Shown in pieces: positions 10,101-17,502 of a DNA stretch of 64,000 bases. Both the position numbers and the translations under genes were made by a program. Within the stretch, counting starts at the first letter, position 1, and each line of letters begins with the position of its first letter. The DNA lies in NCBI GenBank assembly GCA_963922455.1, contig CAWUIO010000014.1, positions 1 to 64,000 on the forward strand. The letters are read 5' to 3'. The DNA is from CAWUIO01 sp963922455 (GTDB lineage: Bacteria; Bacteroidota; Bacteroidia; Cytophagales; Microscillaceae). Under the pieces are notes generated by a model. The model saw nothing but the letters and a program-made list of their open reading frames with translations. It made no database searches and had not been told where the DNA came from.

Positions 10101-10400
10101 GGAGCGCACTACATTCTTAACCGGAGAATCTCCCGGCCGGCTTTTCAAGACGGTCCAACGGCTATCCGGTTCAGGAAATCCCGACCGGAGCCGGGGTAGG
10201 ATTCCACAATTCACAAAAGAAGACTTTCCAATTCCCGAAATCCCTACGATGGCCACAAAGTGATTCTCTTTGATCTTGCTTACCACTTCTTCTATCTGCC
10301 GGGAACGGCCAAAGTATAAGTGGCTTTCTTCCTCACGAAAAGGCCTCAGTCCGGGAAATGGATTCTGTTTGCTTAATGCTGAATCTACGGCAGTTTGCAT
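7173..10400 (-). CDS. Membrane-anchored STAND NTPase (nSTAND1) with WD40 repeats
   Basis: This 1075-residue signalling NTPase opens with the nSTAND1 signature NPFPGLRPF...LYFGR (13-31), then a P-loop GISGIGKSS (53-61) and a Walker B strand LLYIDQFEEL (146-155). A sensor-like segment ITMRDDFVGKC follows near 190-201, and a helical module that includes the conserved IDIAHESLIRIWDKL (388-402). A very basic patch precedes one predicted membrane helix at about 497-517. A long Ala/Glu/Lys coiled coil (about 520-650) leads to C-terminal WD40 repeats (about 690-1050, e.g. GHRSRIQSLAFSPNGNLLATGS and TVRIWDV). STAND proteins are ligand-triggered oligomerising switches; here the WD40 sensor should be on the far side of the membrane from the NTPase if the helix is real. 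No dedicated effector domain is fused. Confidence 0.9.
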   Translation of the reverse strand: MQTAVDSALSKQNPFPGLRPFREEESHLYFGRSRQIEEVVSKIKENHFVAIVGISGIGKSSFVNCGILPRLRSGFPEPDSRWTVLKSRPGDSPVKNVVRSVCKAAYPKDFSENEIETYYQRLLEAPGELGQIVAEIFPQDPNQHFLLYIDQFEELYRFEDINVENQDESEVFIRMLVNAARQSHNALHIAITMRDDFVGKCSQFPELTRLINSSQFLIPYMTKDEIREAITGPVDAFDGQISDDLVDAILNDAGNKPDRLPVMQHALMRTWDFWQKQYQIKPLDNQSMDLYHYEMIGTMSQALSIHAGEAYKELNPDNQTLCERVFRAITEITEEGKKIRRPTSLENLAYIVGRDNREVAFVINKFRTQDRGFLMPPPEVEMNEQSTIDIAHESLIRIWDKLQIWVQDEEDSVKTYRRIAEDAEKHQLGRASLLKETNLGVALEWMKLQQPTKAWGIRYHEDYDRTIEYIKFSKEEEERERRNEEERRIRRRKQSRMVTIAISIIALFAGIFGYYAILQSYYAEQQKKEAEMQKKEAETQKELAELQADSAKTARFIAEASAKEALVANAKAQREALNAKMEKNRAEQNAIKARIKEKEALDANIIAQQEADEAELQKLIAQEKQIEAELSKLEAIEANNNALRISVLTKSRLMAKKSREIEDPNLQALVAQEAFNIHIEYQGSYEDPDVYSGLYYAVRELKGNEFNHLVGHNSNIRALIQANNNRVFSGGSDGYVHTWSVDMGSAIAPIDSWHPEVTQNKQQQQLIHRSLALNPSQNLLAVAGYYAPILIFDANNLKKGPLGYLDTKASQVRYMSFVEDNKLLSVDDQGILRVWDFQGTEAKSYKNLEPSNSSFAIVGNEELLNRVAVWKNCLVFAQNNEVKILNYNQASSVAGARSVFSDVDEVRALAFSEDGKLAIGNVKGEVNVFKINPSSLTAQALGVTLRGHRSRIQSLAFSPNGNLLATGSYDKTVRIWDVSTKKSYDSPPIVLDDHKDFIWSVVFTSDGQHVLAGTRDKQFRVWPVNFKEFGNMICSELVKNGMRTEMNTKEWARFVGIEALKRQSSCRQVISANTP

Positions 10401-10642
10401 GGTGGATGATGGAATTTTGAATCCTACTATTTTAAATTAACACATAAAGAATGAGCCAAGAAAAAGATCAAGGACAAAACATGACCTTGTACCTTTTTTA
10501 AAGCAAGGCAATAATCACTCCATTGCTCGCCCTTGTTGTGTCTATGTTTAAAAATAGAGAATATCTCTATCATTCAAAAGTGCGTACCCGTTCTTAAGAT
10601 CTGGACAAGCGGAAATCGTGCTTGCGAAACACGAGGTTTTAT
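10401..10642. other. Intergenic region upstream of the STAND gene
   Basis: No gene is seen. It contains a 5-bp inverted repeat (CAAGG ... CCTTG, 10474-10494 approximately), which on the minus strand is followed by a T-rich run, a weak candidate terminator for the queA/PAP2 transcript. No convincing promoter is visible for the STAND gene. Confidence 0.3.
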
Positions 10643-10773
10643 GGCTTAGGGATGGAGCGGCCTGTTTGAGCTCGTGGGGGCCAGAGGGGAAAGGCAGCGA
10701 GTAGCGAGAGCCCGACCCGCGCAAGGCAGAAGTGTTCAAGACTCGCCTAACTCCCCTAGCGCGGGGAAGCCCC
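10643..10773 (+). repeat. Dispersed structured repeat, copy 3
   Basis: Class B copy: GGCTTAGGGATGGAGCGG, CTCG...GGGGAAAGGCAGCGAG central hairpin, GTAG core, CCCGCGC/GCGCGGG outer stem and GAAGCCCC end. It lies 43 bp beyond the PAP2 stop codon. Confidence 0.92.
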
Positions 10774-10816
10774 AGAGCTTCTTTTTTCTCAAAAAATGCC
10801 TTAAAACAAAGCTTGA

Positions 10817-11431
10817 CTAATTATAAGGAAGCGATGTCTTTCTCAGGGATATAATCAGGGCGCAGGATACAAGCCCCCAGAGGGCCCCAAAGTAGATGTC
10901 AATCAAAAAATGCTGGGCCAAATAAACCCGGGATAGCCCTGCCAGCAAGGCCATAAGAAAACACAAAAATTTCCAAGCTTGCTGCGAGCTAAGGCGAGAA
11001 AGGAGATAAAAGGCAGAGCTGGCGGTTGCCGTATGCCCCGAGGGAAAGCTGAACCGGGTATGCATCTTTACGCCTTCCACTAAATTCCAAGTGACGGTGT
11101 CCCCAAAGTAGGCCGTGGGCCGGAGATACTCGTAGAAGATCACTTTCTTAAAAAATTGGGCCCCCAAACCAGCGGCTAAAAAACACAAGAGGGCCGTGAG
11201 CGCCAATTTGGGGCGCCAAATTCCCAAGAGGATAATCAAAGCCACATAAAACCAACCATCGCCTACGTAAGTGAAATACTTAAAAAACACATGGGCTGCA
11301 TAACTCCGGTGGGCATTAAACCAAAGCACGCCAAAGCCGTGATCAAAACTCCATAGCACCATACCCCCCAAGAGAAATAAAAGAAGGCTAGGGGCTAAAA
11401 ATCCGTATTCTTTTTGAAGGGTATGCCACAT
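10817..11431 (-). CDS. PAP2 family phosphatase
   Basis: A 204-residue integral membrane phosphatase of the type 2 phosphatidic acid phosphatase family, with about five hydrophobic segments. The three catalytic motifs are present. K96 and R104-P105 match motif 1 with one extra residue of spacing. PSGH is at 130-133, with His133 the proton donor. SRVYLAQHFLID (167-178) supplies the nucleophile His174 and Asp178. Likely substrates are phosphatidic acid, undecaprenyl diphosphate or phosphatidylglycerophosphate; the sequence does not distinguish them. It follows queA by 15 bp and is the last gene of the DUF6452-DUF6048-queA-PAP2 run. Confidence 0.92.
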   Translation of the reverse strand: MWHTLQKEYGFLAPSLLLFLLGGMVLWSFDHGFGVLWFNAHRSYAAHVFFKYFTYVGDGWFYVALIILLGIWRPKLALTALLCFLAAGLGAQFFKKVIFYEYLRPTAYFGDTVTWNLVEGVKMHTRFSFPSGHTATASSAFYLLSRLSSQQAWKFLCFLMALLAGLSRVYLAQHFLIDIYFGALWGLVSCALIISLRKTSLPYN

Positions 11432-11446
11432 AGTGCTCGATGTATC

Positions 11447-12694
11447 TTAATCATTGGGGAGTAATAAGGAGCTGTCTCCGTAACTTAAAAACCGATACTG
11501 GTTTTGCAAGGCTTCTTGGTATACTTTTTTCCAATCCTCGCCTATGAGAGCCGCAATTAAGAGTAAAAGGGTGCTCTTGGGTAAGTGAAAATTGGTAATG
11601 ATACCGCCTACCACTCGGAATGTATAGCCTGGCACAATAAATAATTGCGTACTTCCTCGGAGGTTTTTTTGTCCTATGGCCTCCAAGCCTTGGCTTAGGG
11701 CTTCAAAACTGGCTTGCCAGGAGGGCAAAGCTCCTTGTGCCGCTAGCTGATAGGGCCATGCTTGGGGGACAACAAAATGTTGGAGGGCCTTTACTGTCAA
11801 TTCCTCCTTCAAGAGTTTACATCCCAACCAGTATATACTTTCCAAGGCACGGAGGGACGTAGTACCTACGGCTATTACTTTGTGGGGTTCCTGGGAAAGG
11901 CTCTTTAGGACATCCAAGGGAATGAGGAGTTCTTCATAATGCATGTCGTGGGCCGCCACCTCATCGGTTTGAACGGGTTGAAAAGTACCGGCTCCCACGT
12001 GCAGGGTAATTTCACTACCTTGGATTCCCCTTTCCTTTAGGTCTTGTAAAATGTTCTCATTAAAATGCAGCCCAGCTGTAGGGGCGGCTACCGCACCTTC
12101 TTCGCGGGCGTATACGGTTTGGTATTGTTGACGGTCTTCGGCTTTCACTTCTCGCTTGATATAAGGGGGTAAGGGAATATGGCCAAACCCTTGCAAGATT
12201 TCCGAAAAGCTTAGATGGCCTGGTTCCCAGCGAAAAGCAATGTGATTTTGCTCCCGATTATACCATTGTGCCTCCAAGCGCCAGGTTTTTCCGTCTAACA
12301 CCAATTCTCTTTGGAGTACTTCTCCTGCTTTCCACCGTTTTCGGTTACCCACCATACATTCCCCACGCATGCGGGTTTGTACCCTGAACACTTGTTCGGC
12401 GGGGATATCTTCTAAAGCTTTGAGCCAAAAAATTTCTATCTGGGCCCCGGTCTGTTTTTGAAAGTGCAAACGAGCGGGTACAACGCGGGTATTGTTAAAG
12501 ACCAAATGACTCCCTTGGGGCAAATAAGAAGCAAGTGCCCGAAAACCTGCATGGCTAATCTTCCCGGCTTGATAAACGAGTAAACGCGACTGGCTCCGTT
12601 CTGCTTCGGGTTGGTAAGCAATACGTTCTTCGGGGAGTGGATAGTCAAAATCACTCATTCGGAGTGAATCCGGGAAACCATTCTGCTCCAACAT
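11447..12694 (-). CDS. queA: S-adenosylmethionine:tRNA ribosyltransferase-isomerase
   Basis: QueA transfers and isomerises the ribose of SAM onto 7-aminomethyl-7-deazaguanine in tRNA, giving epoxyqueuosine. Family landmarks are MSDFDYPLPEERIAYQP near the start, GSHLVFNNTRVVPARL, EEGAVAAPTAGLHF and the C-terminal GGIITNFHLPKSTLLLL...AALIG. At 415 residues it is the long form common in Bacteroidota, with an insertion relative to the roughly 350-residue E. coli enzyme. The ATG at 12694 is used here; a second ATG at 12658 would start right at the conserved MSDFDYP. It lies 11 bp after the DUF6048 gene. No other queuosine gene is in the window. Confidence 0.96.
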   Translation of the reverse strand: MLEQNGFPDSLRMSDFDYPLPEERIAYQPEAERSQSRLLVYQAGKISHAGFRALASYLPQGSHLVFNNTRVVPARLHFQKQTGAQIEIFWLKALEDIPAEQVFRVQTRMRGECMVGNRKRWKAGEVLQRELVLDGKTWRLEAQWYNREQNHIAFRWEPGHLSFSEILQGFGHIPLPPYIKREVKAEDRQQYQTVYAREEGAVAAPTAGLHFNENILQDLKERGIQGSEITLHVGAGTFQPVQTDEVAAHDMHYEELLIPLDVLKSLSQEPHKVIAVGTTSLRALESIYWLGCKLLKEELTVKALQHFVVPQAWPYQLAAQGALPSWQASFEALSQGLEAIGQKNLRGSTQLFIVPGYTFRVVGGIITNFHLPKSTLLLLIAALIGEDWKKVYQEALQNQYRFLSYGDSSLLLPND

Positions 12695-12705
12695 AGTATA
12701 TCGGT

Positions 12706-13389
12706 CTATTTTTTATACGCTGATCCAAAAGGGATTAAAAATTGTACCGAGTAGCCCACTCGGATTTGTAAGGCTTGGTTTTGGCCAAAAGCCGGAATAT
12801 CGTTGACTTCCACCAAGTTTTCTTGGGGTGATTGCAACTGGGCCATCACACTGAGAAAGGGACCGATGTATAAATAATTAAATAAGCGGCCCCGCAGGCT
12901 AAAAACGGCCTCGACCCATTGCGCACGAAGGCCCTCGTCTTGGATATCACCATTAAAGCTTTCCCAATACGTGGAGCTTCCCTCAAAAAATAAGCTTTGA
13001 TCAAAGGAGGCAAGCCCGTAACGAATCCCCCCGGTAAATAGGGCTCCTAGGCCCTTTTTATCACGATACCAAAAGTTATAGTCCAGACCAAGCCTAAAAA
13101 ACTGCCCTTCAGATTCATAATTGTACCCTAGGCCTAGCCTTTGCACCGATGCCTGACCGTATTCGGCCGCTAGAAAGAGACGATTGCCCAATAAGACTTC
13201 GGCTTCCACGGACCAAAAGGACCGATCAGACTCAACCGTTTGCAGGGCTAAATTGAAGGCATCTACCCCTATTCTAATACCGGCCACTGGCTGTAATAGA
13301 GGGACTTTAGTCGTATCGGAGACTTGGGCACAGGCCGTGTAGGGAGCTATGCCCAGCCCTAAGCTAATTAGAAATAAAAATTTGTACAT
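12706..13389 (-). CDS. DUF6048 family outer-membrane protein
   Basis: A predicted exported beta-barrel protein of about 227 residues. The signal peptide ends around TACAQ. The rest is amphipathic strands rich in Tyr, Phe and Gly (FFRLGLDYNFWYRDKKGLG, ALQIRVGYSVQFLIPFG), as in small Bacteroidota barrels. The pairing with a DUF6452 lipoprotein immediately upstream is the usual context of DUF6048, which supports the call. The ATG at 13389 is chosen over an in-frame GTG at 13398; with either start the gene overlaps the end of the DUF6452 gene, which implies translational coupling. Function unknown. Confidence 0.8.
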   Translation of the reverse strand: MYKFLFLISLGLGIAPYTACAQVSDTTKVPLLQPVAGIRIGVDAFNLALQTVESDRSFWSVEAEVLLGNRLFLAAEYGQASVQRLGLGYNYESEGQFFRLGLDYNFWYRDKKGLGALFTGGIRYGLASFDQSLFFEGSSTYWESFNGDIQDEGLRAQWVEAVFSLRGRLFNYLYIGPFLSVMAQLQSPQENLVEVNDIPAFGQNQALQIRVGYSVQFLIPFGSAYKK

Positions 13390-13888
13390 GGATTTCACTA
13401 GACTCAGCCTGGATTACGTCTTCATTGATCCGTACGGAGTCAAAACTGGAATTAAGCAATTCTATACCATTAATAAATTCTTGAACCCCGCAATCACGGG
13501 GTAAGAGTTCTATCCTGCGTTGGTACTTTAATCTTAAGGTGTTTTCGGAGCCGAAAGTGCCGGTGAGGTCTACAAAAGAAAAACTTACTGAATCACGGCC
13601 GGAGGGCACGGGGAGGGAAAATGTGCTGAGGGTATCATTTCGAGAAAATAAAACGGGATCTTCGGCCACGATATTTCCTTCAATCCCCCGGATTTCATCA
13701 AAAGCAATAGAGAGTACCGAGTCGGGATCGCTCAACAAACGAAACTCAAGGAGTAGGACATTCTCAAATTCGGCCACGCAGTCCCCTCTACACCCGGTAT
13801 TAAAAATAAAAACACCTCCCCAGAATACCCATAGGAGCTTGAGTCTTTTGAGATGGGTAAAACAATATTTCATGAACTCAGACTTCAT
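13364..13888 (-). CDS. DUF6452 family lipoprotein
   Basis: A 174-residue protein with an N-terminal hydrophobic segment and lipobox-like FNTGC, so probably a lipoprotein. The mature part begins with CVAEF and carries a second conserved cysteine in RDCGVQEFINGI, a pattern I associate with DUF6452, whose members usually precede a DUF6048 barrel as here. Several beta-strands with alternating hydrophobics (SVSFSFVDLTG) suggest an immunoglobulin-like fold, but that is inference. The start at 13888 is an ATG; a second ATG at 13873 would give a shorter signal peptide. It is the first gene of the queA operon, with a terminator-like hairpin about 35 bp upstream. Confidence 0.75.
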   Translation of the reverse strand: MKSEFMKYCFTHLKRLKLLWVFWGGVFIFNTGCRGDCVAEFENVLLLEFRLLSDPDSVLSIAFDEIRGIEGNIVAEDPVLFSRNDTLSTFSLPVPSGRDSVSFSFVDLTGTFGSENTLRLKYQRRIELLPRDCGVQEFINGIELLNSSFDSVRINEDVIQAESSEIHVQIFISN

Positions 13889-14380
13889 AGCTATTCAAAA
13901 AGTATTGCCAAAAGAACAAATAAAAAACCTTGCAAGCAACTGGGCTCGCAAGGTTTCCAAACCATATAACCATGAAAAACCTAACTTACTAATTTTTTTT
14001 ACCTTAACGGTAAGAAAACAAAAATGATGTAAAATATCGTCAAAACAAAATCTATGAATATCTTTTTATCATTCTTTGCTATTAATGACCTGAAAATCGC
14101 CATTTCATCCGCTATCCTCTATTCATTCTAGCACTTGACTCCTAACTCATGAGTATGAACGGAAAATATCCTATAAATGGTTTCAACAGGTAAAAATAAA
14201 TTGAAGAATGAGAAGCACAACAGGCTGGTAGGCAAAGTTATATAAAAAAATCAAAATATGATATAATTTTGTAAAATTATTGGCATTTTTAGATGTAACC
14301 TTAGGGTTTATTTGGCATAATGTACGTTAAAATAACGTTAAATTGGCTATTGTCCCGCAAAATATTTGGATAAATGGCTG
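13889..14380. other. Divergent intergenic region with leader hairpin
   Basis: No gene of usual length. It holds a terminator-like stem-loop (annotated separately) reading toward the DUF6452-queA operon. On the plus strand it also holds a tiny reading frame encoding MKNLTY at about 13972-13992, followed by a run of eight T. A direct repeat of ACGTTAAA lies at about 14327-14341 just upstream of the DUF2911 promoter. An AT-rich palindrome (ATAATTTT...AAAATTAT) is near 14263-14280. Confidence 0.4.
13923..13955 (-). terminator. Terminator-like hairpin in the leader of the queA operon
   Basis: On the minus strand AACCTTGC pairs with GCAAGGTT across a loop of about 14 nt and is followed directly by a run of T, as in an intrinsic terminator. 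It lies 35 bp before the start of DUF6452. No minus-strand gene lies upstream within 400 bp, so it may be an attenuator rather than the end of another transcript. Confidence 0.5.
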
Positions 14381-14411
14381 TTGTTTGCTGCTAGTATTGA
14401 TTATAGTTTTG
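14381..14411 (+). promoter_or_regulatory. Bacteroidota-type promoter for the DUF2911 gene
   Basis: TTG at 14381-14383 and TAGTTTTG at 14404-14411 fit the -33 TTTG / -7 TAnnTTTG consensus with a 20-bp spacer. Transcription would begin near 14418, leaving a leader of about 23 nt. This supports the ATG at 14441 over an in-frame ATG at 14366. Confidence 0.65.
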
Positions 14412-14440
14412 TAGCATATTTTAAACAAAAACCAATTATT

Positions 14441-15292
14441 ATGTCTGCGACTAAGTTTACAAGAATCCTTTGCTTGGTATTGTTCCTTGGCTTGTCTTGG
14501 GAAGCCTCAGCCCAATTGCAAATGCCCCGTCCTAGCCCCAACGTAAAGTTGGTACAAGAGTTTGGCTTGATGAATATCACCCTTGAGTACTCAAGCCCTG
14601 GAGTTAAGGGCCGTCAAGTGTTCGGTGATTTAGTCCCCTATGGCTCTATGTGGCGTACCGGTGCCAATAACCCAACGAAAATCTCCTTTGATAAAGAGTT
14701 GATGTTTGAAGGCAAAAAAGTAGCCCCCGGAACGTATACCCTCATGACCATCCCTAAGGAAAAAAGCTGGACCATCATCCTTAATAAAGATACCCAAGGA
14801 AATGGGGTGTTTTCCTACGACGAAGCAGACGATGTGATTCGCTTTGACGTTGCTTCCTTCCCTCTCACCGATATGATTGAGTCTTTCACGATGCTGGTAA
14901 CCGACCTGAGCGATACCGAAGCCAATTTGATGATTGCCTGGGAAAAAACAGGAGTAAAAATTAAACTGTCTAATGATGCTGAAAAGGCAATCACCGCCCA
15001 AATCAACCAGGTACTCAACCCAAAGCCAAACGCTCGTACCCTTTACCAAATCGCTTCATACTATTACCGCACCGACCAAAATTCGGAAAAAGCCCTTGAA
15101 TTGGCTAGCCAATCCGTAAAAATGGAACCCCGTTTCTGGTCTATGCACCTAAAAGCCAACTTAGAAGCGAAGTTGAATAAAAAAGAGGCCGCTATTGCCA
15201 GTGCCAAAAAGTCTATCGAAATGGCCAAAGAGGCTAAAAATGAAGATTATGTTCGTCTAAACGAAAAGCTTTTACAAAAGCTGGCCCAATAA
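14441..15292 (+). CDS. DUF2911 domain secreted protein
   Basis: A 283-residue exported protein. The signal peptide (MSATKFTRILCLVLFLGLSW...SAQ) is followed by a DUF2911 domain over about 25-170, recognisable from SPNVKLVQEFGLMNITLEYSSPGVKGR, GDLVPYGSMWRTGANNPTKI and VAPGTYTLMTIPKEKSWTIILNK. The C-terminal 90 residues are helical and look like one or two TPR-type repeats (YQIASYYYRTDQNSEKALELASQSVKMEP). The function of DUF2911 is not known; it is widespread in Bacteroidota. The ATG at 14441 is chosen because it starts the signal peptide and lies downstream of the promoter. An intrinsic terminator follows the stop codon. Confidence 0.92.
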   Translation: MSATKFTRILCLVLFLGLSWEASAQLQMPRPSPNVKLVQEFGLMNITLEYSSPGVKGRQVFGDLVPYGSMWRTGANNPTKISFDKELMFEGKKVAPGTYTLMTIPKEKSWTIILNKDTQGNGVFSYDEADDVIRFDVASFPLTDMIESFTMLVTDLSDTEANLMIAWEKTGVKIKLSNDAEKAITAQINQVLNPKPNARTLYQIASYYYRTDQNSEKALELASQSVKMEPRFWSMHLKANLEAKLNKKEAAIASAKKSIEMAKEAKNEDYVRLNEKLLQKLAQ

Positions 15293-15298
15293 AATGTA

Positions 15299-15331
15299 AG
15301 CCCTTAACCAAGAAAGTTAAGGGCTTTTTTA
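15299..15331 (+). terminator. Intrinsic terminator after the DUF2911 gene
   Basis: A 10-bp perfect stem AGCCCTTAAC / GTTAAGGGCT with a 7-nt loop is followed by six T residues, starting 7 bp after the stop codon. Confidence 0.93.
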
Positions 15332-15378
15332 TCTTCAAGCGGACACCGAAAATTTTTCCGGCTAATTTTTTAAATCCT

Positions 15379-15505
15379 GGGGCTTGCCCGCCTTAATTTA
15401 TCTGGAATTTTATTGGAGTAAGTGCCGGGCGGGCCGGGCTTTCGCTACTCGCCTGCCCCCCACAAACCCTTTACGGGCTCAAACATGCCGCTCTATCCCT
15501 AAGCC
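15379..15505 (-). repeat. Dispersed structured repeat, copy 4
   Basis: Reverse copy between convergent genes, 20 bp from the stop codon of the desaturase gene. The central hairpin is a divergent class A (CGTAAAGGG arm). The outer stem is GGCCCGCCCGGC with a compensating partner, and the closing pair is GGCTT/AAGCC. Confidence 0.88.
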
Positions 15506-15525
15506 CGAAATACCCTGAAAGTGTA

Positions 15526-16464
15526 CTACTTAGCTACTTCCTGGGCTTCGGCCTTGGCAACTTGCTTTTGTTCGTACTCTAATTTCAAACGCATTTCTAA
15601 GTCATCCTTGCGGCTAGGGCGGATAAACGTACGCAACCAAGCTTCCCGGAAATTACGAGATCGTCCGATGTCTTTCACAATATCGACCAACTCGTGAAAT
15701 ACCAAGGTAACGGGGTTGAAAGATTTGACAGGTTTGGTAATTCCGTACTTAGGCATTTCTTCTTCCGGCTGGAAAGTACCAAATATACGGTCCCAGAGGA
15801 TGAACGTTGACCCGTAGTTTTTGTCCAAATACTTCTCATTGCAAGCGTGGTGAACCCGATGATGGGAAGGGGTTACAAAAACATACTCTATCGGGGCCGG
15901 TAATTTATTAATAAATTTGGTATGGATCCAGAACTGGTACAGAACTTCAACCTGGTGGCAAATAAAGAAAATCACGGGGTTGAAACCCGCTAGTACAACT
16001 GGTAAGAAGAAGATCACTTTAATACCCTGTATCCAAGATAAGCGGAAAGAAACCGAAAAATTATACTCTTCAGAATTGTGGTGCACTACGTGCGTAGCCC
16101 ACCAAAAACGGTTCTCGTGCGTTAAGCGATGTGACCAATAACGCCAAAAGTCTAGCCAAACCAAACATAAGATCGTTGTATATAGATTTACCGGAATTGC
16201 CCACGGTACTAAATTGTATACAAATAACACTAAGCTAAACATCGCAGCTTTGGTAAGCGCACTCACTACTAAGTTACCCAAACCTATCCCAATAGAAGCA
16301 AAAAAGTCTTTTCCTTCGTAGGCTTTACGATTATGATATTGACTAAGGATAAATTCTAGTAAAATTAGGATGAAGAATACGGGTATGGCCCATAAAATCA
16401 TCTCCGACAAGCCCGTCTCTTTTACCAAATTCATGGCTTGTTCGTACGTTAATTTCTCTTTCAT
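15526..16464 (-). CDS. Sterol desaturase / fatty acid hydroxylase superfamily membrane protein
   Basis: A 312-residue membrane protein with four or so hydrophobic segments and the eight-histidine di-iron signature: H112-x3-H116, H125-x2-H128-H129, H201-H202-x2-H205-H206, plus further histidines such as His181 between them. Family members hydroxylate or desaturate lipid-like substrates using O2; the substrate is not evident. The last 35 residues are a basic, Glu/Lys-rich cytosolic tail (LEMRLKLEYEQKQVAKAEAQEVAK). A -7 promoter element lies 39 bp upstream. It is convergent with the DUF2911 gene and separated from it by a terminator and a repeat. Confidence 0.92.
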   Translation of the reverse strand: MKEKLTYEQAMNLVKETGLSEMILWAIPVFFILILLEFILSQYHNRKAYEGKDFFASIGIGLGNLVVSALTKAAMFSLVLFVYNLVPWAIPVNLYTTILCLVWLDFWRYWSHRLTHENRFWWATHVVHHNSEEYNFSVSFRLSWIQGIKVIFFLPVVLAGFNPVIFFICHQVEVLYQFWIHTKFINKLPAPIEYVFVTPSHHRVHHACNEKYLDKNYGSTFILWDRIFGTFQPEEEMPKYGITKPVKSFNPVTLVFHELVDIVKDIGRSRNFREAWLRTFIRPSRKDDLEMRLKLEYEQKQVAKAEAQEVAK

Positions 16465-16502
16465 GTTGATTTGAAATAGTATGAGGGATAATTCGATATC
16501 GG

Positions 16503-16510
16503 CAAAGATA
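16503..16510 (-). promoter_or_regulatory. -7 promoter element of the desaturase gene
   Basis: TATCTTTG on the minus strand matches TAnnTTTG exactly and would give a leader of about 33 nt. No good TTTG is found at the expected -33 distance. Confidence 0.45.
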
Positions 16511-16651
16511 GAATCAATTATGAAAATTTTTGTATGGAATCAAACTTACTTCTCAAAGTATAGACACCCAATGAAGTAAGAAAGTCGCATGAAGATTGCA
16601 AAAAAGCAGAATCCACCTTTAATTTATATTTTATCTAATAGACCTTAAATT

Positions 16652-17128
16652 ATGCACAAAACAGCCGACCTTTGTGATCAGTATCCCGATGAAGTTCAAG
16701 TTTTAGAACCCATCTTTAGGAATTATGGCCGAAAGCAAACCTTTGAAGGTGAAGTATATACACTTAAAGTATTTGAGGATAACAGTTTGGTCAAAGAATT
16801 GTTAAACTCCCCAGGAAATAATCGGGTTTTAGTGATAGATGGCGGGGGCTCCAATCGCTGTGCCTTAGTTGGCGACAATCTGGCTACTCAAGCCGTAGAG
16901 CAAGGGTGGAGTGGTATCATTGTATTTGGATGTATCCGAGACTCGGGCATTATCTCTGAGATTTCCATTGGTTTGAAAGCAATTGGCACCAACCCACGCC
17001 GCTCTATTAAGCGAGGAGAAGGGCAAAAAGAGCTCGGTTTACATTTTGCTGGGGTAAAAATCAATCCTGGTGATTACCTTTACGCCGATGAAGATGGGAT
17101 TATCATCGCATCTCATCGCTTAAGCTAA
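16652..17128 (+). CDS. rraA: RraA family protein
   Basis: At 158 residues it is a full-length member of the RraA family. Signature segments are VLVIDGGGSNRCALVGDNLATQA, GWSGIIVFGCIRDS and IGLKAIGTNPRRSIKRGEGQ, with GVKINPGDYLYADEDGIIIA at the C-terminus. In E. coli RraA is a trimer that binds RNase E and inhibits it. The wider fold also includes 4-hydroxy-4-methyl-2-oxoglutarate aldolases, so a metabolic role is possible. The short length and the GGGS / GCIRDS spacing favour the RraA branch. It is cytosolic and probably monocistronic, convergent with the small hypothetical gene that follows 12 bp later. Confidence 0.93.
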   Translation: MHKTADLCDQYPDEVQVLEPIFRNYGRKQTFEGEVYTLKVFEDNSLVKELLNSPGNNRVLVIDGGGSNRCALVGDNLATQAVEQGWSGIIVFGCIRDSGIISEISIGLKAIGTNPRRSIKRGEGQKELGLHFAGVKINPGDYLYADEDGIIIASHRLS

Positions 17129-17140
17129 GAATTAATCGGC

Positions 17141-17452
17141 TTAGTATCCCTGATACCGGTTTGCCGGAGCCGGTGAGCCTGCATTTTTAAGCCGTCTTAT
17201 AAAGGCCAGAAAGGTTTGAAAAATAAGAATATCGGTGGGGGCCTCGGGCAATTTAATTCCCTGGATCACTTCTGGGTCTTCCATTTTCTGGACAAAAGCC
17301 CGGATTTGATCTTCTTCTAAGCTCATGGTAGCCATGCAATGCTTCAAGGAGGCCTTAATAAAAGCACTACTTTGATGCGGTGGATGTTCTACCAACCAAG
17401 TCATCAATTCACGAATTTCGTCGGGATTGGGTGTATAATCTTGATTTTTCAC
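17141..17452 (-). CDS. Small hypothetical protein
   Basis: A 103-residue soluble protein that I do not recognise. It is mostly helical (PDEIRELMTWLVEHPP, QIRAFVQKMEDPEV, FQTFLAFIRRLKNAG), has no signal peptide or membrane segment and ends in a Pro/Ala-rich tail. The start is a GTG at 17452. It is convergent with rraA and divergent from the beta-lactamase-like lipoprotein gene, with 50 bp between starts, which makes it a plausible but weakly supported gene. Confidence 0.6.
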   Translation of the reverse strand: MKNQDYTPNPDEIRELMTWLVEHPPHQSSAFIKASLKHCMATMSLEEDQIRAFVQKMEDPEVIQGIKLPEAPTDILIFQTFLAFIRRLKNAGSPAPANRYQGY

Positions 17453-17502
17453 AGTTTTTCAATATTTTAAGCAAATTCAAGCAATTACTTTCGCTGCTCG
17501 CT

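Noticed and set aside
10548..10739. Open frames within repeat copies (also near 18713-18952, 24921-25112, 30698-30985, 55547-55765 and 59182-59610)
   Set aside because: They read through the structured repeat and give the same ELKxAxPSLSx-like peptide each time. The similarity comes from the repeat itself, not from a protein family.
13889..14100. preQ1 riboswitch before the queA operon
   Set aside because: A terminator-like hairpin is present, but no clear preQ1 aptamer sequence or pseudoknot was found.
14366..14440. Upstream start for the DUF2911 gene
   Set aside because: It would begin before the -7 promoter element and place 25 extra residues ahead of a normal signal peptide.
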